Assembly: GCF_002000025.1 (NCBI RefSeq)
Contig: NZ_MUZV01000004.1
Location: 1 to 64,000, forward strand
DNA length: 64,000 bases
DNA from: Cognaticolwellia aestuarii
GTDB lineage: Bacteria > Pseudomonadota > Gammaproteobacteria > Enterobacterales > Alteromonadaceae
Reading direction: 5' to 3'
A program made the translations under genes and the position numbers. The first letter of the stretch is position 1; the number at the start of each line of letters is the position of its first letter. Shown one piece after another: positions 27,045 to 38,151 of this stretch. The notes beneath the pieces were generated by a model. It was given only the letters and a program-made list of their open reading frames with translations, ran no database searches and had not been told where the DNA came from.

Positions 27045-27066
27045 AAAACGCCCATATGGGCGTTTT
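27045..27066 (-). terminator. Terminator after fumarase
   Basis: AAAACGCCCAT (27045-27055) and ATGGGCGTTTT (27056-27066) form a perfect palindrome with T-rich flanks on both strands. It lies 11 bases past the fumarase stop. Confidence 0.85.
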
Positions 27067-27077
27067 ATAACAGAAAA

Positions 27078-28604
27078 TTACTCGCCTTTTAATTTGCTAT
27101 CAAGCTCAGCAATTTTCGCTTGCCAGATTGCAGGTCCGGTTACATGCGCTGACTCACCTAAGCTGTCAACGGCAACAGTGACAGGCATATCTTCGACAAC
27201 AAATTCGTAAATAGCTTCCATGCCCATATCTTCAAACGCCACAACTTTAGCTTTTTTAATGGCTTTAGACACTAAGTACGCTGCACCGCCTACGGCCATT
27301 AAATAAACTGACTTGTGTTTTTTAATACACTCAACGGTGTCAGGGCCACGCTCAGCTTTGCCGATAGTACCTAACAAACCTGTTTTTGATAGCATCATTT
27401 CAGTAAATTTATCCATACGTGTTGCTGTTGTAGGGCCTGCAGGGCCTACAGCTTCATCACCAATAGCATCAACAGGACCTACGTAGTAAATAAATTTGTC
27501 AGTAAAGTCTACAGGTAATTCTTCACCTGCCGCTAACATATCTTGAATACGTTTATGCGCAGCATCGCGCCCCGTTAAAATTGTGCCACTTAACAGTACC
27601 GTTTCACCTGTTTTCCATGAACTAATATCAGCTTTTGATAACTCATCAACATTTACGCGACGAACATTCTCACCAACTTCCCAAGTAATTTCAGGCCAGT
27701 CTTCAAGTTTTGGCGGTGTTAAATCAGCAGGGCCTGAGCCATCAAGATGAAAATGCACATGTCGAGTGGCCGCACAGTTTGGGATCATTACCACAGGTTT
27801 TGAAGCCGCATGGGTAGGCACTGAATTGATTTTAATATCAACCACAGTCGTTAAACCACCTAAACCTTGGGCGCCAATACCTAGCTTGTTAACACGATCA
27901 TAAATTTCTAAACGTAATTCTTCTTCTGCATTTTCAGGCCCACGGTCAATCAGTTCTTGAATGTTAACAGGGTCCATTAGGCTTTCTTTGGCTAATACAC
28001 CAGCCTTTTCGGCCGTACCACCGATACCTATACCTAACATACCTGGTGGACACCAGCCCGCGCCCATTGTCGGTAAAGTTTTTACCACCCAATCAGCAAT
28101 TGAATCACTTGGGTTTAGCATGACCATTTTAGATTTATTTTCGCTTCCGCCACCTTTAGCTGCGATCATCACTTCAATGTGATCACCAGGAACCATGTCA
28201 ATATGCACCACAGACGGTGTATTATCTTTGGTATTGATACGTTTGCCAGCAGGATCGGCAACAATTGACGCACGTAATGGGTTATCAGGGTTTAAATAAG
28301 CACGACGAGTACCTTCATCAACCATTTGTTGCACTGTCATGTCAGTTTTATCCCACTGCACGGCCATACCCACTTTAACGAAGCAGGTAACAATACCGGT
28401 ATCCTGACAAATAGGTCTTTTACCATGTGCCGACATACGTGAATTAATGAGAATTTGCGCAATAGCGTCTTTTGCCGCCTGACTTTCTTCTTTGTGATAA
28501 GCCTTTTCAAGTGCTTGAATAAAATCTAACGGATGATAGAAGGAAATATATTGTAGCGCGTCTGCAACGCTTTCGATTAGGTCTTGTTGTTTTATAATAG
28601 CCAT
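27078..28604 (-). CDS. fumA: Class I fumarate hydratase (4Fe-4S)
   Basis: This enzyme interconverts fumarate and malate in the citric acid cycle using an oxygen-sensitive 4Fe-4S cluster. Its 508 residues carry the N-terminal alpha domain (about 12-290) and C-terminal beta domain (about 295-500) in one chain. Cluster cysteines are in GKRPICQDTGI, IPNCAATRH and TVECIKKH. The substrate-binding GPAGPTTATRMD segment is also present. I chose the ATG at 28602-28604, which begins MAIIKQQDLI like homologues and is preceded by AAGAGA; the frame is open 23 codons further. The shorter form (about 505 residues) is usual outside Enterobacteriaceae, where FumA/FumB are about 548. pabB is divergent. Confidence 0.95.
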   Translation of the reverse strand: MAIIKQQDLIESVADALQYISFYHPLDFIQALEKAYHKEESQAAKDAIAQILINSRMSAHGKRPICQDTGIVTCFVKVGMAVQWDKTDMTVQQMVDEGTRRAYLNPDNPLRASIVADPAGKRINTKDNTPSVVHIDMVPGDHIEVMIAAKGGGSENKSKMVMLNPSDSIADWVVKTLPTMGAGWCPPGMLGIGIGGTAEKAGVLAKESLMDPVNIQELIDRGPENAEEELRLEIYDRVNKLGIGAQGLGGLTTVVDIKINSVPTHAASKPVVMIPNCAATRHVHFHLDGSGPADLTPPKLEDWPEITWEVGENVRRVNVDELSKADISSWKTGETVLLSGTILTGRDAAHKRIQDMLAAGEELPVDFTDKFIYYVGPVDAIGDEAVGPAGPTTATRMDKFTEMMLSKTGLLGTIGKAERGPDTVECIKKHKSVYLMAVGGAAYLVSKAIKKAKVVAFEDMGMEAIYEFVVEDMPVTVAVDSLGESAHVTGPAIWQAKIAELDSKLKGE

Positions 28605-28755
28605 AACGGTCTCTTTTTTTATCAATTGGGCGAGAGATAAGTTGAAAGTTATAAATTTGCCGATATCATACATCGGTTGTTAAATCCCTACCAGTATCAA
28701 ATGGTCTAATATGACCCTAAGATAATACCAATAAATAAAATAGCGTGAGAATATT

Positions 28756-30189
28756 TTGCCAACACATTCCATAAGACGATTGTCTGCACAATTACTGCAA
28801 TTAGACACACCATTTAATAGCCAAAGCCTATTCTCGCTTATTGCAGAGCAACCTTGGGCAATGTGGTTAGACTCTTGTGAAAGTACGCATGTTGATAGCC
28901 GCTATGACATAATGGTATGGCAGCCCTGCGCAACATTAACAACTTTTGGTGATGTTACTGAGATAAAAAACGCGCTCGATAATAGTCAGTATCAAAGTGA
29001 TAAAGACCCATTATTGCTTTTAAAGCAGCAGCAAAAAACCTGTTTTGAAAATGTGACTATTGCCCCCTGCGAATTACCTTTCAAAGGTGGTGCAGTTGGT
29101 TATTTTGCTTATGATTTAGGTAAACGTTTTGAAGTGATCAAACAGCAAACAGATAAAGATATCGATATTCCTGAAATGGCTATTGGCATTTACCAACAGG
29201 CAATTATTTTTGATCGCAAGTTACAAAAATACTGGTTGCTGTGTTTTGATGAGCATAGAGCCTCCTTAGTTGATTTTTTTCATCAGGCCTTAGTAAAAAG
29301 TTCCTCAAAACTCGCAATAGATAAAGATTCAGGAACAACAAAAGATTTCAAGTTAACCACAGCTTGGCAATCGAATATGCCACAGCCACAGTACCGTAAA
29401 AAATTTAAGCAAGTGCATGATTATTTACTATCAGGTGACTGCTATCAAATTAATTTAGCACAACGTTTTAGTGCGCAATATAACGGTTGCGAATATCAAG
29501 CTTATTGTGCCTTAAGAGCTGAAAACAAAGCGCCTTTTTCTGCTTTTCTCCGCTTTGATGATAGTGCGATATTAAGCATTTCACCTGAGCGCTTTTTGCA
29601 AAAAATTGATAACAAAATTCAAAGTAAACCCATTAAAGGCACTCGTCCTCGTAATCAAGATCCAGTTATCGATCTGGCAAATGCTGACGAGTTACGTCAA
29701 GCCAGTAAAGATAGAGCAGAGAACTTAATGATTGTTGATTTGCTGCGCAACGATATCAGCCGAGTATGCGTGCCAGGCTCGGTAACCGTGCCAACGTTAT
29801 TTGCTATTGAAAGCTTTCCAGCAGTGCACCATTTGGTCAGTACCGTAGAAGGCGAAATAGCAGCACAATATGACGGCAGTGATTTACTGCGTGCCTCATT
29901 TCCTGGTGGCTCTATCACCGGCGCGCCTAAAATTAGAGCTATGGATATAATTGAGGAACTTGAGCCAAACCAACGAAGTGTCTATTGCGGTGCTATTGGT
30001 TATTTATCTGCCTGCGGTAATATGGATACCAGTATCACCATCAGAACCTTAGTTTGTCATGATGAAAAAATACACTGCTGGGCCGGTGGCGGCTTAGTTG
30101 CAGATTCAAACGTTGACAGTGAGTATCAAGAAACTTACGATAAAGTGAATAAAATTTTACCGATATTAAGCAAACTAAACTCAGTTTAA
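28756..30189 (+). CDS. pabB: Aminodeoxychorismate synthase component I
   Basis: PabB converts chorismate plus ammonia to 4-amino-4-deoxychorismate, the first step toward p-aminobenzoate and folate; the ammonia comes from the separate PabA subunit. The 477 residues show the N-terminal Anth_synt_I_N part (GGAVGYFAYDLGKRFE) and the chorismate-binding domain: GDCYQINLAQRF, FSAFLRFDDSAILSISPERFL, SKPIKGTRPR, ENLMIVDLLRNDISRV and FPGGSITGAPKIRAMDII. PIKGT rather than the anthranilate-type PIAGT, with its active-site lysine, favours PabB over TrpE. The start used is a TTG at 28756; the ribosome binding site is weak, so a slightly later start is possible. nudL follows 55 bases downstream. Confidence 0.94.
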   Translation: MPTHSIRRLSAQLLQLDTPFNSQSLFSLIAEQPWAMWLDSCESTHVDSRYDIMVWQPCATLTTFGDVTEIKNALDNSQYQSDKDPLLLLKQQQKTCFENVTIAPCELPFKGGAVGYFAYDLGKRFEVIKQQTDKDIDIPEMAIGIYQQAIIFDRKLQKYWLLCFDEHRASLVDFFHQALVKSSSKLAIDKDSGTTKDFKLTTAWQSNMPQPQYRKKFKQVHDYLLSGDCYQINLAQRFSAQYNGCEYQAYCALRAENKAPFSAFLRFDDSAILSISPERFLQKIDNKIQSKPIKGTRPRNQDPVIDLANADELRQASKDRAENLMIVDLLRNDISRVCVPGSVTVPTLFAIESFPAVHHLVSTVEGEIAAQYDGSDLLRASFPGGSITGAPKIRAMDIIEELEPNQRSVYCGAIGYLSACGNMDTSITIRTLVCHDEKIHCWAGGGLVADSNVDSEYQETYDKVNKILPILSKLNSV

Positions 30190-30244
30190 GTGCCTAATAC
30201 TTAGCTGGAACTTGCTTTTTTACAAATAACTTTTGAAGGTATGT

Positions 30245-30814
30245 ATGACGAAAGAAGAATTTATACAGCGCTTTCATATGCGGTCTTTACCTGCCTCGGT
30301 GCATAATTTCCGTTATCCGCAACAACTAAAAAGTGCTGCGGTGTTAATCCCTATTGTAAGCGATCAAAATCAGTTAAATGTTTTGTTGACTAAACGCGCA
30401 AGCCACCTTACCCATCACCCTGGGCAAATTAGTTTTCCAGGCGGTAAAGCAGAGCCATTTGACCGCGACTTAACCGCTACAGCATTGCGTGAAACTGAAG
30501 AAGAAATTGGTCTAGTGGCTCCCTCTATTAATGTGCTCGGCCAACTTAACCCTTACCAAACCATTTCAGGTTATGAGGTAACACCAATAGTTGCAATTGT
30601 GACTAACAGTAAAAGTTATCACATTGACAAAAATGAAGTTTCAGAAGTATTTCAAGTACCTCTAGCACATTTTTTACAACGTCAGCACCATATTCAAGTG
30701 CCGTTTTATCATAGAGGTGAGCACCATAACATCCACTTCATGCCTTACCAACAATACAATATTTGGGGCGCAACTGCCGCTATGTTGCATGACCTAAGCG
30801 TTTTAATAAATTAA
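30245..30814 (+). CDS. nudL: Nudix hydrolase, CoA pyrophosphatase type (NudL)
   Basis: This 189-residue cytoplasmic Nudix enzyme is predicted to cleave coenzyme A or its derivatives to 4'-phosphopantetheine and 3',5'-ADP. The Nudix box runs GGKAEPFDRDLTATALRETEEEIGL (GX5EX7REUXEEXGU). The UPF0035 signature of the CoA group precedes it: LLTKRASHLTHHPGQISFPGG. I chose the ATG at 30245 with AAGG 5 bases upstream; an in-frame TTG lies four codons earlier. It probably shares a transcript with pabB upstream. Confidence 0.9.
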   Translation: MTKEEFIQRFHMRSLPASVHNFRYPQQLKSAAVLIPIVSDQNQLNVLLTKRASHLTHHPGQISFPGGKAEPFDRDLTATALRETEEEIGLVAPSINVLGQLNPYQTISGYEVTPIVAIVTNSKSYHIDKNEVSEVFQVPLAHFLQRQHHIQVPFYHRGEHHNIHFMPYQQYNIWGATAAMLHDLSVLIN

Positions 30815-30953
30815 TTTATGCCTGGGTAAGTTACTGACTATAATAATACCAAGTAAGTGATATTTTGTTTTGCATGCTGAAAGCTTTCAGCTACAATCTC
30901 CGAATAATATTTTACCTCAAACTATATTTAACAGTATTTATTCAGGTTTTTCT

Positions 30954-32330
30954 ATGATTAGTGTATTTGATATGTTTTCGATTGGAATTGGCCCTTCCAG
31001 TTCTCATACCGTTGGCCCAATGAAAGCTGCAAAGCTATTTGTTGAGAATCTTATTGCAGAAGGTAAATTAACCAACACAGATCGGGTTAAATGCGAGTTA
31101 TTTGGTTCGCTAGGACAAACAGGTATTGGCCACGGTACAGGTAAAGCTGTTATTTTGGGACTTACGGGTCAATGTCCGGAAACAATCCCTGTTGACTCTA
31201 TCGAATCGACCCTAGCTGAAGTTGTTGCTAGTGAGAAAATAAACCTCAACATGCAACACCTGATCACTTTTCCCAAAGCAAACGCTATTATTTATCATCG
31301 TAGAAAAACTCTACCTGCGCATGCTAATGCCATGACTTTATATGCTTATTCCGATGACAGCGTGATTTTTGAAGAAACCTATTACTCTATCGGTGGTGGT
31401 TTTATTGTTAAAGATTGTGATTTTGAAAAAGAAAAAGATAAAGCGCTATCAACCCACGCCAATATTGATCGACCACATCGTTTTTCTAGTGCCGATGAAT
31501 TATTGCAAATAGCCAATGAAAAAGGCCTGAGCATAAGTAGCATCATGATGGATAACGAAAAGTGTTTGCAAGCTGAAGCTGATATTCGTTCGGGTTTATT
31601 AAATATTTGGCATGCAATGAAAGCCAGCATTGCACGTGGCATAGTCACTGAAGGTATTTTGCCTGGCGGTTTAAAAGTTACACGCAGAGCGCCCGCCTTG
31701 CATCGTGCCCTTTCAGTTGAAAAAAGTAACGACCCTCTCTCAGCGATGGACTGGGTTAATTTATTTGCCTTGGCAGTAAATGAAGAAAACGCAGCGGGGA
31801 GTCGAGTAGTAACCGCTCCAACCAATGGTGCAGCAGGTATCCTTCCCGCGGTATTATCTTATTATGATAAGTTTATTAAACCCGTGAGTGATGAAGACTG
31901 CATTCGTTATTTATTAACCGCGGCTGCCATTGGTATTTTATATAAAACTAACGCAACTATTTCAGGTGCCGAAGGTGGCTGCCAAGCAGAAGTTGGTGTT
32001 GCCTGTTCAATGGCTGCAGGGGCATTAACTGAAATTATGGGCGGCTCACCAGTACAAGTTGAAAACGCGGCAGAAATTGGTATGGAGCATAACTTAGGCC
32101 TTACCTGTGACCCTGTCGGTGGCTTAGTACAGGTGCCTTGCATTGAACGTAATGCCATGGGCTCAGTAAAAGCAATTAATGCCTCTCGTTTAGCATTACG
32201 TGGTACAGGTAAGCAAAAGGTGTCATTAGATAAAGTGATAAAAACCATGTGGGATACTGGTAATGACATGAAAACCAAATATAAAGAAACTTCGCGTGGT
32301 GGTTTAGCGGTTAATATTATTGAGTGTTAA
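30954..32330 (+). CDS. sdaA: L-serine ammonia-lyase (4Fe-4S)
   Basis: This enzyme deaminates L-serine to pyruvate and ammonia. With the ATG at 30954 it has 458 residues, close to E. coli SdaA (454), and starts [23 protein letters not shown] as homologues do; the frame is open 28 codons further. The N-terminal beta domain (about 1-160) and catalytic alpha domain (about 185-450) are both present. Likely cluster cysteines are in [20 protein letters not shown] and [18 protein letters not shown]. SdaA and SdaB cannot be separated by sequence alone. A strong terminator follows, and cysB is convergent. Confidence 0.94.
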   Translation: MISVFDMFSIGIGPSSSHTVGPMKAAKLFVENLIAEGKLTNTDRVKCELFGSLGQTGIGHGTGKAVILGLTGQCPETIPVDSIESTLAEVVASEKINLNMQHLITFPKANAIIYHRRKTLPAHANAMTLYAYSDDSVIFEETYYSIGGGFIVKDCDFEKEKDKALSTHANIDRPHRFSSADELLQIANEKGLSISSIMMDNEKCLQAEADIRSGLLNIWHAMKASIARGIVTEGILPGGLKVTRRAPALHRALSVEKSNDPLSAMDWVNLFALAVNEENAAGSRVVTAPTNGAAGILPAVLSYYDKFIKPVSDEDCIRYLLTAAAIGILYKTNATISGAEGGCQAEVGVACSMAAGALTEIMGGSPVQVENAAEIGMEHNLGLTCDPVGGLVQVPCIERNAMGSVKAINASRLALRGTGKQKVSLDKVIKTMWDTGNDMKTKYKETSRGGLAVNIIEC

Positions 32331-32417
32331 TACCTGAACTCTGCATAATGAGTGCAGCATAATGAGTGCTTGATATTCAAGTGAATCAAAAGCTGTAGTC
32401 TGAACATTATAAAAGCA

Positions 32418-32448
32418 AAAAGCCGTATTAAAGTTAATACGGCTTTTT
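32418..32448. terminator. Bidirectional terminator between sdaA and cysB
   Basis: Perfect 13-base arms, AAAAGCCGTATTA (32418-32430) and TAATACGGCTTTT (32435-32447), flank a 4-base loop and give T-runs on both strands. It serves the convergent sdaA and cysB genes. Confidence 0.9.
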
Positions 32449-32496
32449 ACTATTTATACTATAGCTTATCAAAAGTTAACTAAGAATTCGCCAGTA

Positions 32497-33480
<984 letters not shown>

Positions 33481-33735
33481 TCAGAGGTTTCTTATTCGAA
33501 AAATATATACTTATAATGACATTTATACCATATTAATTTTTTAATTGTGGGGAAATTAGCAACTAATGAACAATTAAAATGGTTACTTAAACAGCAAAAG
33601 CATTACCTTTAGCCATTCGATATCTGCAAATCTATGAAAACAGGGAAAAGAAAACGCTTTATCCTTTGCTTCATCGAACAATTTTTGTAGACTGCTATAT
33701 TAGCAATTAATATTTTTCATAATAGAGAATTAAAC

Positions 33736-34500
33736 ATGGGCATTATCATCGCTTTAATTATCGCTTTAATTATCATTGTCGTGGTAGTCAATGCAATACA
33801 ACAGCATAAAGAAAAATTAGAACATGAGAAGCGCGCTAAGGCAGCAAAGCAAAAAGCTATAATCGATGAAACTGAAGAGTTACTCTTGAGCTTGGCTAAC
33901 TTACCTAACAACCCGAGTTTAATAAAAATTCTCAATAACCGCAGTTTACATGCGGCAAAGTCTATGGCCAAAATACTACCAGAGAACAAATCTTTGGGTA
34001 AACGCGTCCAAGAGCTAGAAGCCCGAGTAAGTGCCAGTAATGATAACAATAGCCAAGCAGCGAGTGAGCAAAGCTTTACTTTACCTGATAATGAGCAACA
34101 CTTAGTCGGCATTTTACAATGTATAAAAAAATTACGAGCAACACTGAAATCTGAACAAACTAAAGGTAATTTAGATGCTCAGACTTTTACACAAGAAGAT
34201 CAAAAGTTGGGTGCAATGCAGCTAAAGATTGGCGTAGAAAGCTTACAAAAACGTGGCATGATGGCTTATCAAAAAGAAATGTTAGGCTCTGCAAGACAAT
34301 ACTTTGAAAAGGCATTACAAACCATATCAGAAAGCCCTGTGCAAACAGAATACTGTACCAGCAAGCGTGAAGAAATTGAAAATATACTCGAAGATATTAC
34401 CTCATCACTAAAAAATACCAATGCGAAAGATGCCGCTAAAAAAGCTAAAGCTGAAGAAGATGATTTAGATTTATTATTTCAACCTAAGAAAAAGTGGTAA
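33736..34500 (+). CDS. Membrane-anchored hypothetical protein
   Basis: I do not recognise a named family. The 254 residues begin with an N-terminal anchor (about 3-20, IIIALIIALIIIVVVV) and a charged coiled coil (about 22-55). A largely helical soluble part includes a TPR-like segment near 165-200 (RGMMAYQKEMLGSARQYFEKALQTI). An acidic C-terminal end reads AEEDDLDLLFQPKKKW. It is probably cytoplasmic-facing, since the anchor is followed by basic residues. It lies between cysB and topA, where similar proteins occur in other Alteromonadales. A terminator follows directly, so it is a single-gene unit. Confidence 0.75.
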   Translation: MGIIIALIIALIIIVVVVNAIQQHKEKLEHEKRAKAAKQKAIIDETEELLLSLANLPNNPSLIKILNNRSLHAAKSMAKILPENKSLGKRVQELEARVSASNDNNSQAASEQSFTLPDNEQHLVGILQCIKKLRATLKSEQTKGNLDAQTFTQEDQKLGAMQLKIGVESLQKRGMMAYQKEMLGSARQYFEKALQTISESPVQTEYCTSKREEIENILEDITSSLKNTNAKDAAKKAKAEEDDLDLLFQPKKKW

Positions 34501-34516
34501 CCTAACCAGCACATTA

Positions 34517-34548
34517 ATTAAAAACCAGCAGCAATGCTGGTTTTTAAT
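34517..34548 (+). terminator. Terminator between the membrane protein gene and the RRF-like gene
   Basis: Perfect 14-base arms, ATTAAAAACCAGCA (34517-34530) and TGCTGGTTTTTAAT (34535-34548), flank a 4-base loop, with TTTTT within the second arm. It ends only 11 bases before the next start codon, so the next gene must be read by read-through or from a promoter inside this region. Confidence 0.85.
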
Positions 34549-34559
34549 TTATTAGCATA

Positions 34560-34940
34560 ATGAAAACACGCCAAAATCAAACACCTTATATTACCCTGCC
34601 CTCTTTTATACGTCGTGTAGATAAAACTGACCATCTCAAAAATCTGATCCGTGAACAAGGCTGTGAACTCAAACGTATTGGCCGTTCTCGTCACTGGCAA
34701 TTACAAGCTAGCTTTGAACAAATAGAAGCAATAATAAAAGCTATTGAGGCGAGTACAGAGCCAAGTTGGCAATGGTTGGTCACCCACCTATCTAAACAGC
34801 ATAAAGATTTGGGGTTTGATATGCTACTCAGCATTGCTGAGAAAAAGCCTGCGATAACAGTGTCTGAGCTAATGCAGCGCACTGATTGCACCATAGCCCA
34901 AGCACGAAAAGTGATAGATACACTAGAGTTTAGTGATTAA
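34560..34940 (+). CDS. Ribosome recycling factor-like family protein (RRF_GI type)
   Basis: This 126-residue protein resembles the small RRF_GI family (PF12614), named ribosome recycling factor family though distinct from Frr. Matching features are ITLPSFIRRV at the start, CELKRIGRSRHWQLQ in the middle, and the C-terminal ITVSELMQRTDCTIAQARKVIDTLEF helix-turn-helix-like segment. A ribosomal role is not demonstrated for the family. No good ribosome binding site precedes the ATG, and a terminator hairpin ends 11 bases upstream. Expression may therefore depend on read-through or a leaderless-type start. A second terminator separates it from the convergent topA. Confidence 0.7.
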   Translation: MKTRQNQTPYITLPSFIRRVDKTDHLKNLIREQGCELKRIGRSRHWQLQASFEQIEAIIKAIEASTEPSWQWLVTHLSKQHKDLGFDMLLSIAEKKPAITVSELMQRTDCTIAQARKVIDTLEFSD

Positions 34941-35007
34941 AAGTCACTGCAGCTAATTACCCCTTCTACTAATAGCTTAGTTAAATAACAGCAGCATTAG
35001 AAATAAT

Positions 35008-35030
35008 AAAAGCGCTCAAAGAGCGCTTTT
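35008..35030. terminator. Bidirectional terminator between the RRF-like gene and topA
   Basis: Arms AAAAGCGCTC (35008-35017) and GAGCGCTTTT (35021-35030) flank a 3-base loop with T-rich ends on both strands. It lies between convergent genes. Confidence 0.85.
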
Positions 35031-35069
35031 ATTTTGTCAACCACCTGATACTAAAACGGGTGGGTTAAG

Positions 35070-37751
35070 CTATGCTGTCTTTTTTTCTTTCGGCTTTGCT
35101 TTTGGTTTCGCTTTAGCTTTAGCCTTAGGGGCTTTTTTCTTTGCTAACTCTTCAACCCATTTACCATCAATATATTTAGCATTCCAACCAGTAGCTTTAC
35201 CTTCCACTTCTGTCATCACATATTGTGATTTAGTTTTCCGGCTATAGCGTACAACGGCAAGGTTACCTTCAGGATCTTCTGCTGGCGCATCGGCAAGGTA
35301 GTAGAATTTTTCTGAAATTCTATCACGAAAACGTGCTAATTCGGCCACTTTAGGTGCCCGTGTTTCGCGTGACTTTGGAAAAGTATTGGCCGCTAAGAAA
35401 ATACCTGCTGCACCGTCGCGTAAAACAAAGTGTGCTTCAGACTTTTCGCATGGTAATTCAGGTAGCTGTACCGGATCTTCTTTCGGTGGCGCAGCTTCAC
35501 CGCTTGCCAATAGTTTACGGGTATTTTTACATTCACTATTGGTACAATCAAAATACTTACCAAAACGACCAGATTTAAGCTCCATCTCGGCTTCACAACG
35601 GTCACATTCTAAAATAGGACCATCGTAGCCTTTAAGCTTAAATTCACCTTTTTCTAGCTCTAAACCATCACAAACGGGATTATTACCACAAACATGTAAT
35701 TTGCGTGTTTCATCAATTAAGTAGCTATCCATAGCCGTACCGCACTTGTTACAACGATGCATAGCACGTAACGCTTCAGTTTCTTGATCTTCCGCTAAAA
35801 CACTAACCGCTTCTTCACCCGGTGTTAGGTTCATGGTAGTTGTACAGCGCTCTTTTGGCGGCAATGCATAACCAGAACAGCCTAAGAAAACACCTGTTGA
35901 ACCGGTTCTAATCCCCATTTTACGGCCACAAGTAGGGCAATCAATATCGGTAATAATAGGTTCGTTATTACGCATGCCACCTTCATCAGAAGGTTTATCA
36001 GCAAGCTCTAACTGTTGCGTAAAGTTTTTATAGAAGTCGTTTAATACATCTTTCCAGTTACTTTTACCTTCAGCAACTTCATCTAACTCCTGCTCCATAT
36101 TGGCAGTAAAGTCATAATTCATTAATTTTTGAAAGCTACCCGATAAACTATCTGTAACAATTTCGCCCATTTTTTCAGCATAAAAACGTTTTTTATCTAA
36201 ACGCACATAGCCGCGATCTTGAATGGTTGAAATAATTGACGCATAAGTTGATGGTCGACCAATTGAACGCTTTTCTAGCTCTTTAACTAATGATGCTTCA
36301 CCAAAACGAGCAGGTGGCTTAGTAAAGTGCTGAGCAGGATGTAATTGTTGCAAAGTTAACGCTTCGCCAACAGCTAAATCAGGTAAGTGCTTGTCATCAC
36401 CTTTCGATAATTGTGGGTGCACTCGTGTCCAACCATCAAACTGCATTACACGTCCTTTAGCTTTCAAATCAAAACCAGACGCATCGACCGTTATGGTACT
36501 TACCGTATAGCGTGCTGCGGTCATTTGACAGGCAACAAATTGGCGCCAAATTAGCTCATATAATTTTTTCGCATCAGCATCAACGTCAGTGATAAAAGCA
36601 GCTTCAAGTTTAACATTTGACGGACGAATAGCTTCATGCGCCTCTTGTGCATTGCCTTTACTGCTATATACCTTTGCGTTCTCTGGTAAATAATTGTCAC
36701 CAAAGCTATCGCTAATATAAGCACGGCATGTTTCAACGGCGTCTTTACTTAAATTAGTTGAGTCGGTACGCATATAAGTAATATGCCCAGCTTCATATAA
36801 ACGCTGTGCTAAACCCATAGTACGTTTAACACCAAAGCCTAACTTAGTACTCGCAGCCTGCTGTAATGTTGACGTAATAAACGGAGCAGACGGTGTGCTC
36901 TTTGATGGTTTGTCTTCACGCTTACTAACGGTGAAAGCAGAAGATTTTAAAACCGCTAATGCTTTGTTTGTATCTGCTTCATTTGTTGGCTTGAACGGCT
37001 TACCCTTTTCATGAGTAACATCAAGTGCAAAGTCTTTACCCTCAGCTGTTTGTGTATCAGCACTGACTTCCCAATATTCTTTCGGATCAAACGCCTTGAT
37101 TTCACGCTCTTTTTCAACCACAAGCTTTACTGCGACCGATTGTACTCGACCGGCAGATAAACCTCGGGCTACTTTTTTCCACAGCAATGGACTAACCATG
37201 AAGCCAACAACACGATCAAGAAAGCGGCGAGCTTGTTGGGCATTCACCCCAGGCATACTCAACTCACCCGGAGCAGAGAACGCTTGTTGTATCGCGTTTT
37301 CAGTAATCTCATTAAAAACTACACGCTTAAACTTCGCATCATCGCCACCAATGATCTCTTTTAGATGCCACGCTATTGCTTCCCCTTCTCTATCCAAATC
37401 GGTTGCGAGATAGATAGTATCAGCAGTACTGGCAAGTTTAGTTAATTCACTAACCACTTTTTCTTTGCCGGGCAATATTTGATAATTCGCCGCCCAATCG
37501 TTATCTGGATCAATCCCCATACGATTGACTAAAGCGAGCTTATCGCGCTTCTGCTTATATTTAGCTTTCGCTGCAGGTGCCATTTTTCTCACCTCAGCAG
37601 GAGATTTAGCTGCCACTTTTTTACCAGTGCTACCGTGGGGTAGATCACGCACGTGACCGACACTCGATTTAACAATAAAATCCTTACCAAGGTACTTGTT
37701 AATTGTTTTCGCTTTGGCTGGCGATTCCACAATTACCAGAGATTTTGCCAT
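35070..37751 (-). CDS. topA: DNA topoisomerase I
   Basis: TopA relaxes negative supercoils by a type IA single-strand passage. Its 893 residues compare with 865 in E. coli. The Toprim domain (about 1-150) starts [20 protein letters not shown] and holds [17 protein letters not shown] with the metal-binding DxDxE acids. The active-site tyrosine is in [13 protein letters not shown]. Three C4 zinc ribbons follow (CPTCGRKM with [20 protein letters not shown] with [15 protein letters not shown] with CTNSEC), then zinc-ribbon-like repeats. The C-terminal tail is a low-complexity [16 protein letters not shown] stretch that probably contacts DNA or RNA polymerase. It is transcribed alone, convergent to the RRF-like gene. 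Confidence 0.97.
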   Translation of the reverse strand: MAKSLVIVESPAKAKTINKYLGKDFIVKSSVGHVRDLPHGSTGKKVAAKSPAEVRKMAPAAKAKYKQKRDKLALVNRMGIDPDNDWAANYQILPGKEKVVSELTKLASTADTIYLATDLDREGEAIAWHLKEIIGGDDAKFKRVVFNEITENAIQQAFSAPGELSMPGVNAQQARRFLDRVVGFMVSPLLWKKVARGLSAGRVQSVAVKLVVEKEREIKAFDPKEYWEVSADTQTAEGKDFALDVTHEKGKPFKPTNEADTNKALAVLKSSAFTVSKREDKPSKSTPSAPFITSTLQQAASTKLGFGVKRTMGLAQRLYEAGHITYMRTDSTNLSKDAVETCRAYISDSFGDNYLPENAKVYSSKGNAQEAHEAIRPSNVKLEAAFITDVDADAKKLYELIWRQFVACQMTAARYTVSTITVDASGFDLKAKGRVMQFDGWTRVHPQLSKGDDKHLPDLAVGEALTLQQLHPAQHFTKPPARFGEASLVKELEKRSIGRPSTYASIISTIQDRGYVRLDKKRFYAEKMGEIVTDSLSGSFQKLMNYDFTANMEQELDEVAEGKSNWKDVLNDFYKNFTQQLELADKPSDEGGMRNNEPIITDIDCPTCGRKMGIRTGSTGVFLGCSGYALPPKERCTTTMNLTPGEEAVSVLAEDQETEALRAMHRCNKCGTAMDSYLIDETRKLHVCGNNPVCDGLELEKGEFKLKGYDGPILECDRCEAEMELKSGRFGKYFDCTNSECKNTRKLLASGEAAPPKEDPVQLPELPCEKSEAHFVLRDGAAGIFLAANTFPKSRETRAPKVAELARFRDRISEKFYYLADAPAEDPEGNLAVVRYSRKTKSQYVMTEVEGKATGWNAKYIDGKWVEELAKKKAPKAKAKAKPKAKPKEKKTA

Positions 37752-38151
37752 ATTATTTTATATTCCTACTAAGCTGACTATTGCCAGTTTCGTCACAGTT
37801 AGTTGCGCTGAATTACTTGATATTGCGCGAGCAAAATATTAAGTAAAAATTGTATTCATCAATAAAACTGAGACCTAAAATTAAATTTGAGACTAAAATT
37901 ACTATTAGATATATCTGTAAATTAGCAAGGTGACAAGCAAAAAATTTTTATATATGTGCCTTTTTACAACTTTTAGCTATAATGATGCGAATTTTTCGGC
38001 GCCATCATAATCGACTTTATGATAAAACTTAAGGGCTGAAACAGAAATAACTTCAGTTTATCACCAGTAATAACAATTTATTACCATCACTCCAGGTAGT
38101 TTGCGTTCATTTAAGTGAATTTCAATACCTTTTAATAGGAAGAGAATATAC
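37752..38151. other. Divergent topA / ureohydrolase intergenic region
   Basis: This region carries promoters for topA and the ureohydrolase gene. On the plus strand the sequence near 37966-37983 (TTTTTACAACTTTTAGCTAT) is AT-rich and promoter-like, but no pair is certain. No small gene or RNA was seen. Confidence 0.45.

Noticed and set aside
35070-35160. Lys/Ala/Pro repeat in the topA C-terminus considered as a frameshift artefact
   Set aside because: Basic low-complexity tails are common at topoisomerase I C-termini, and the frame is clean to the stop.
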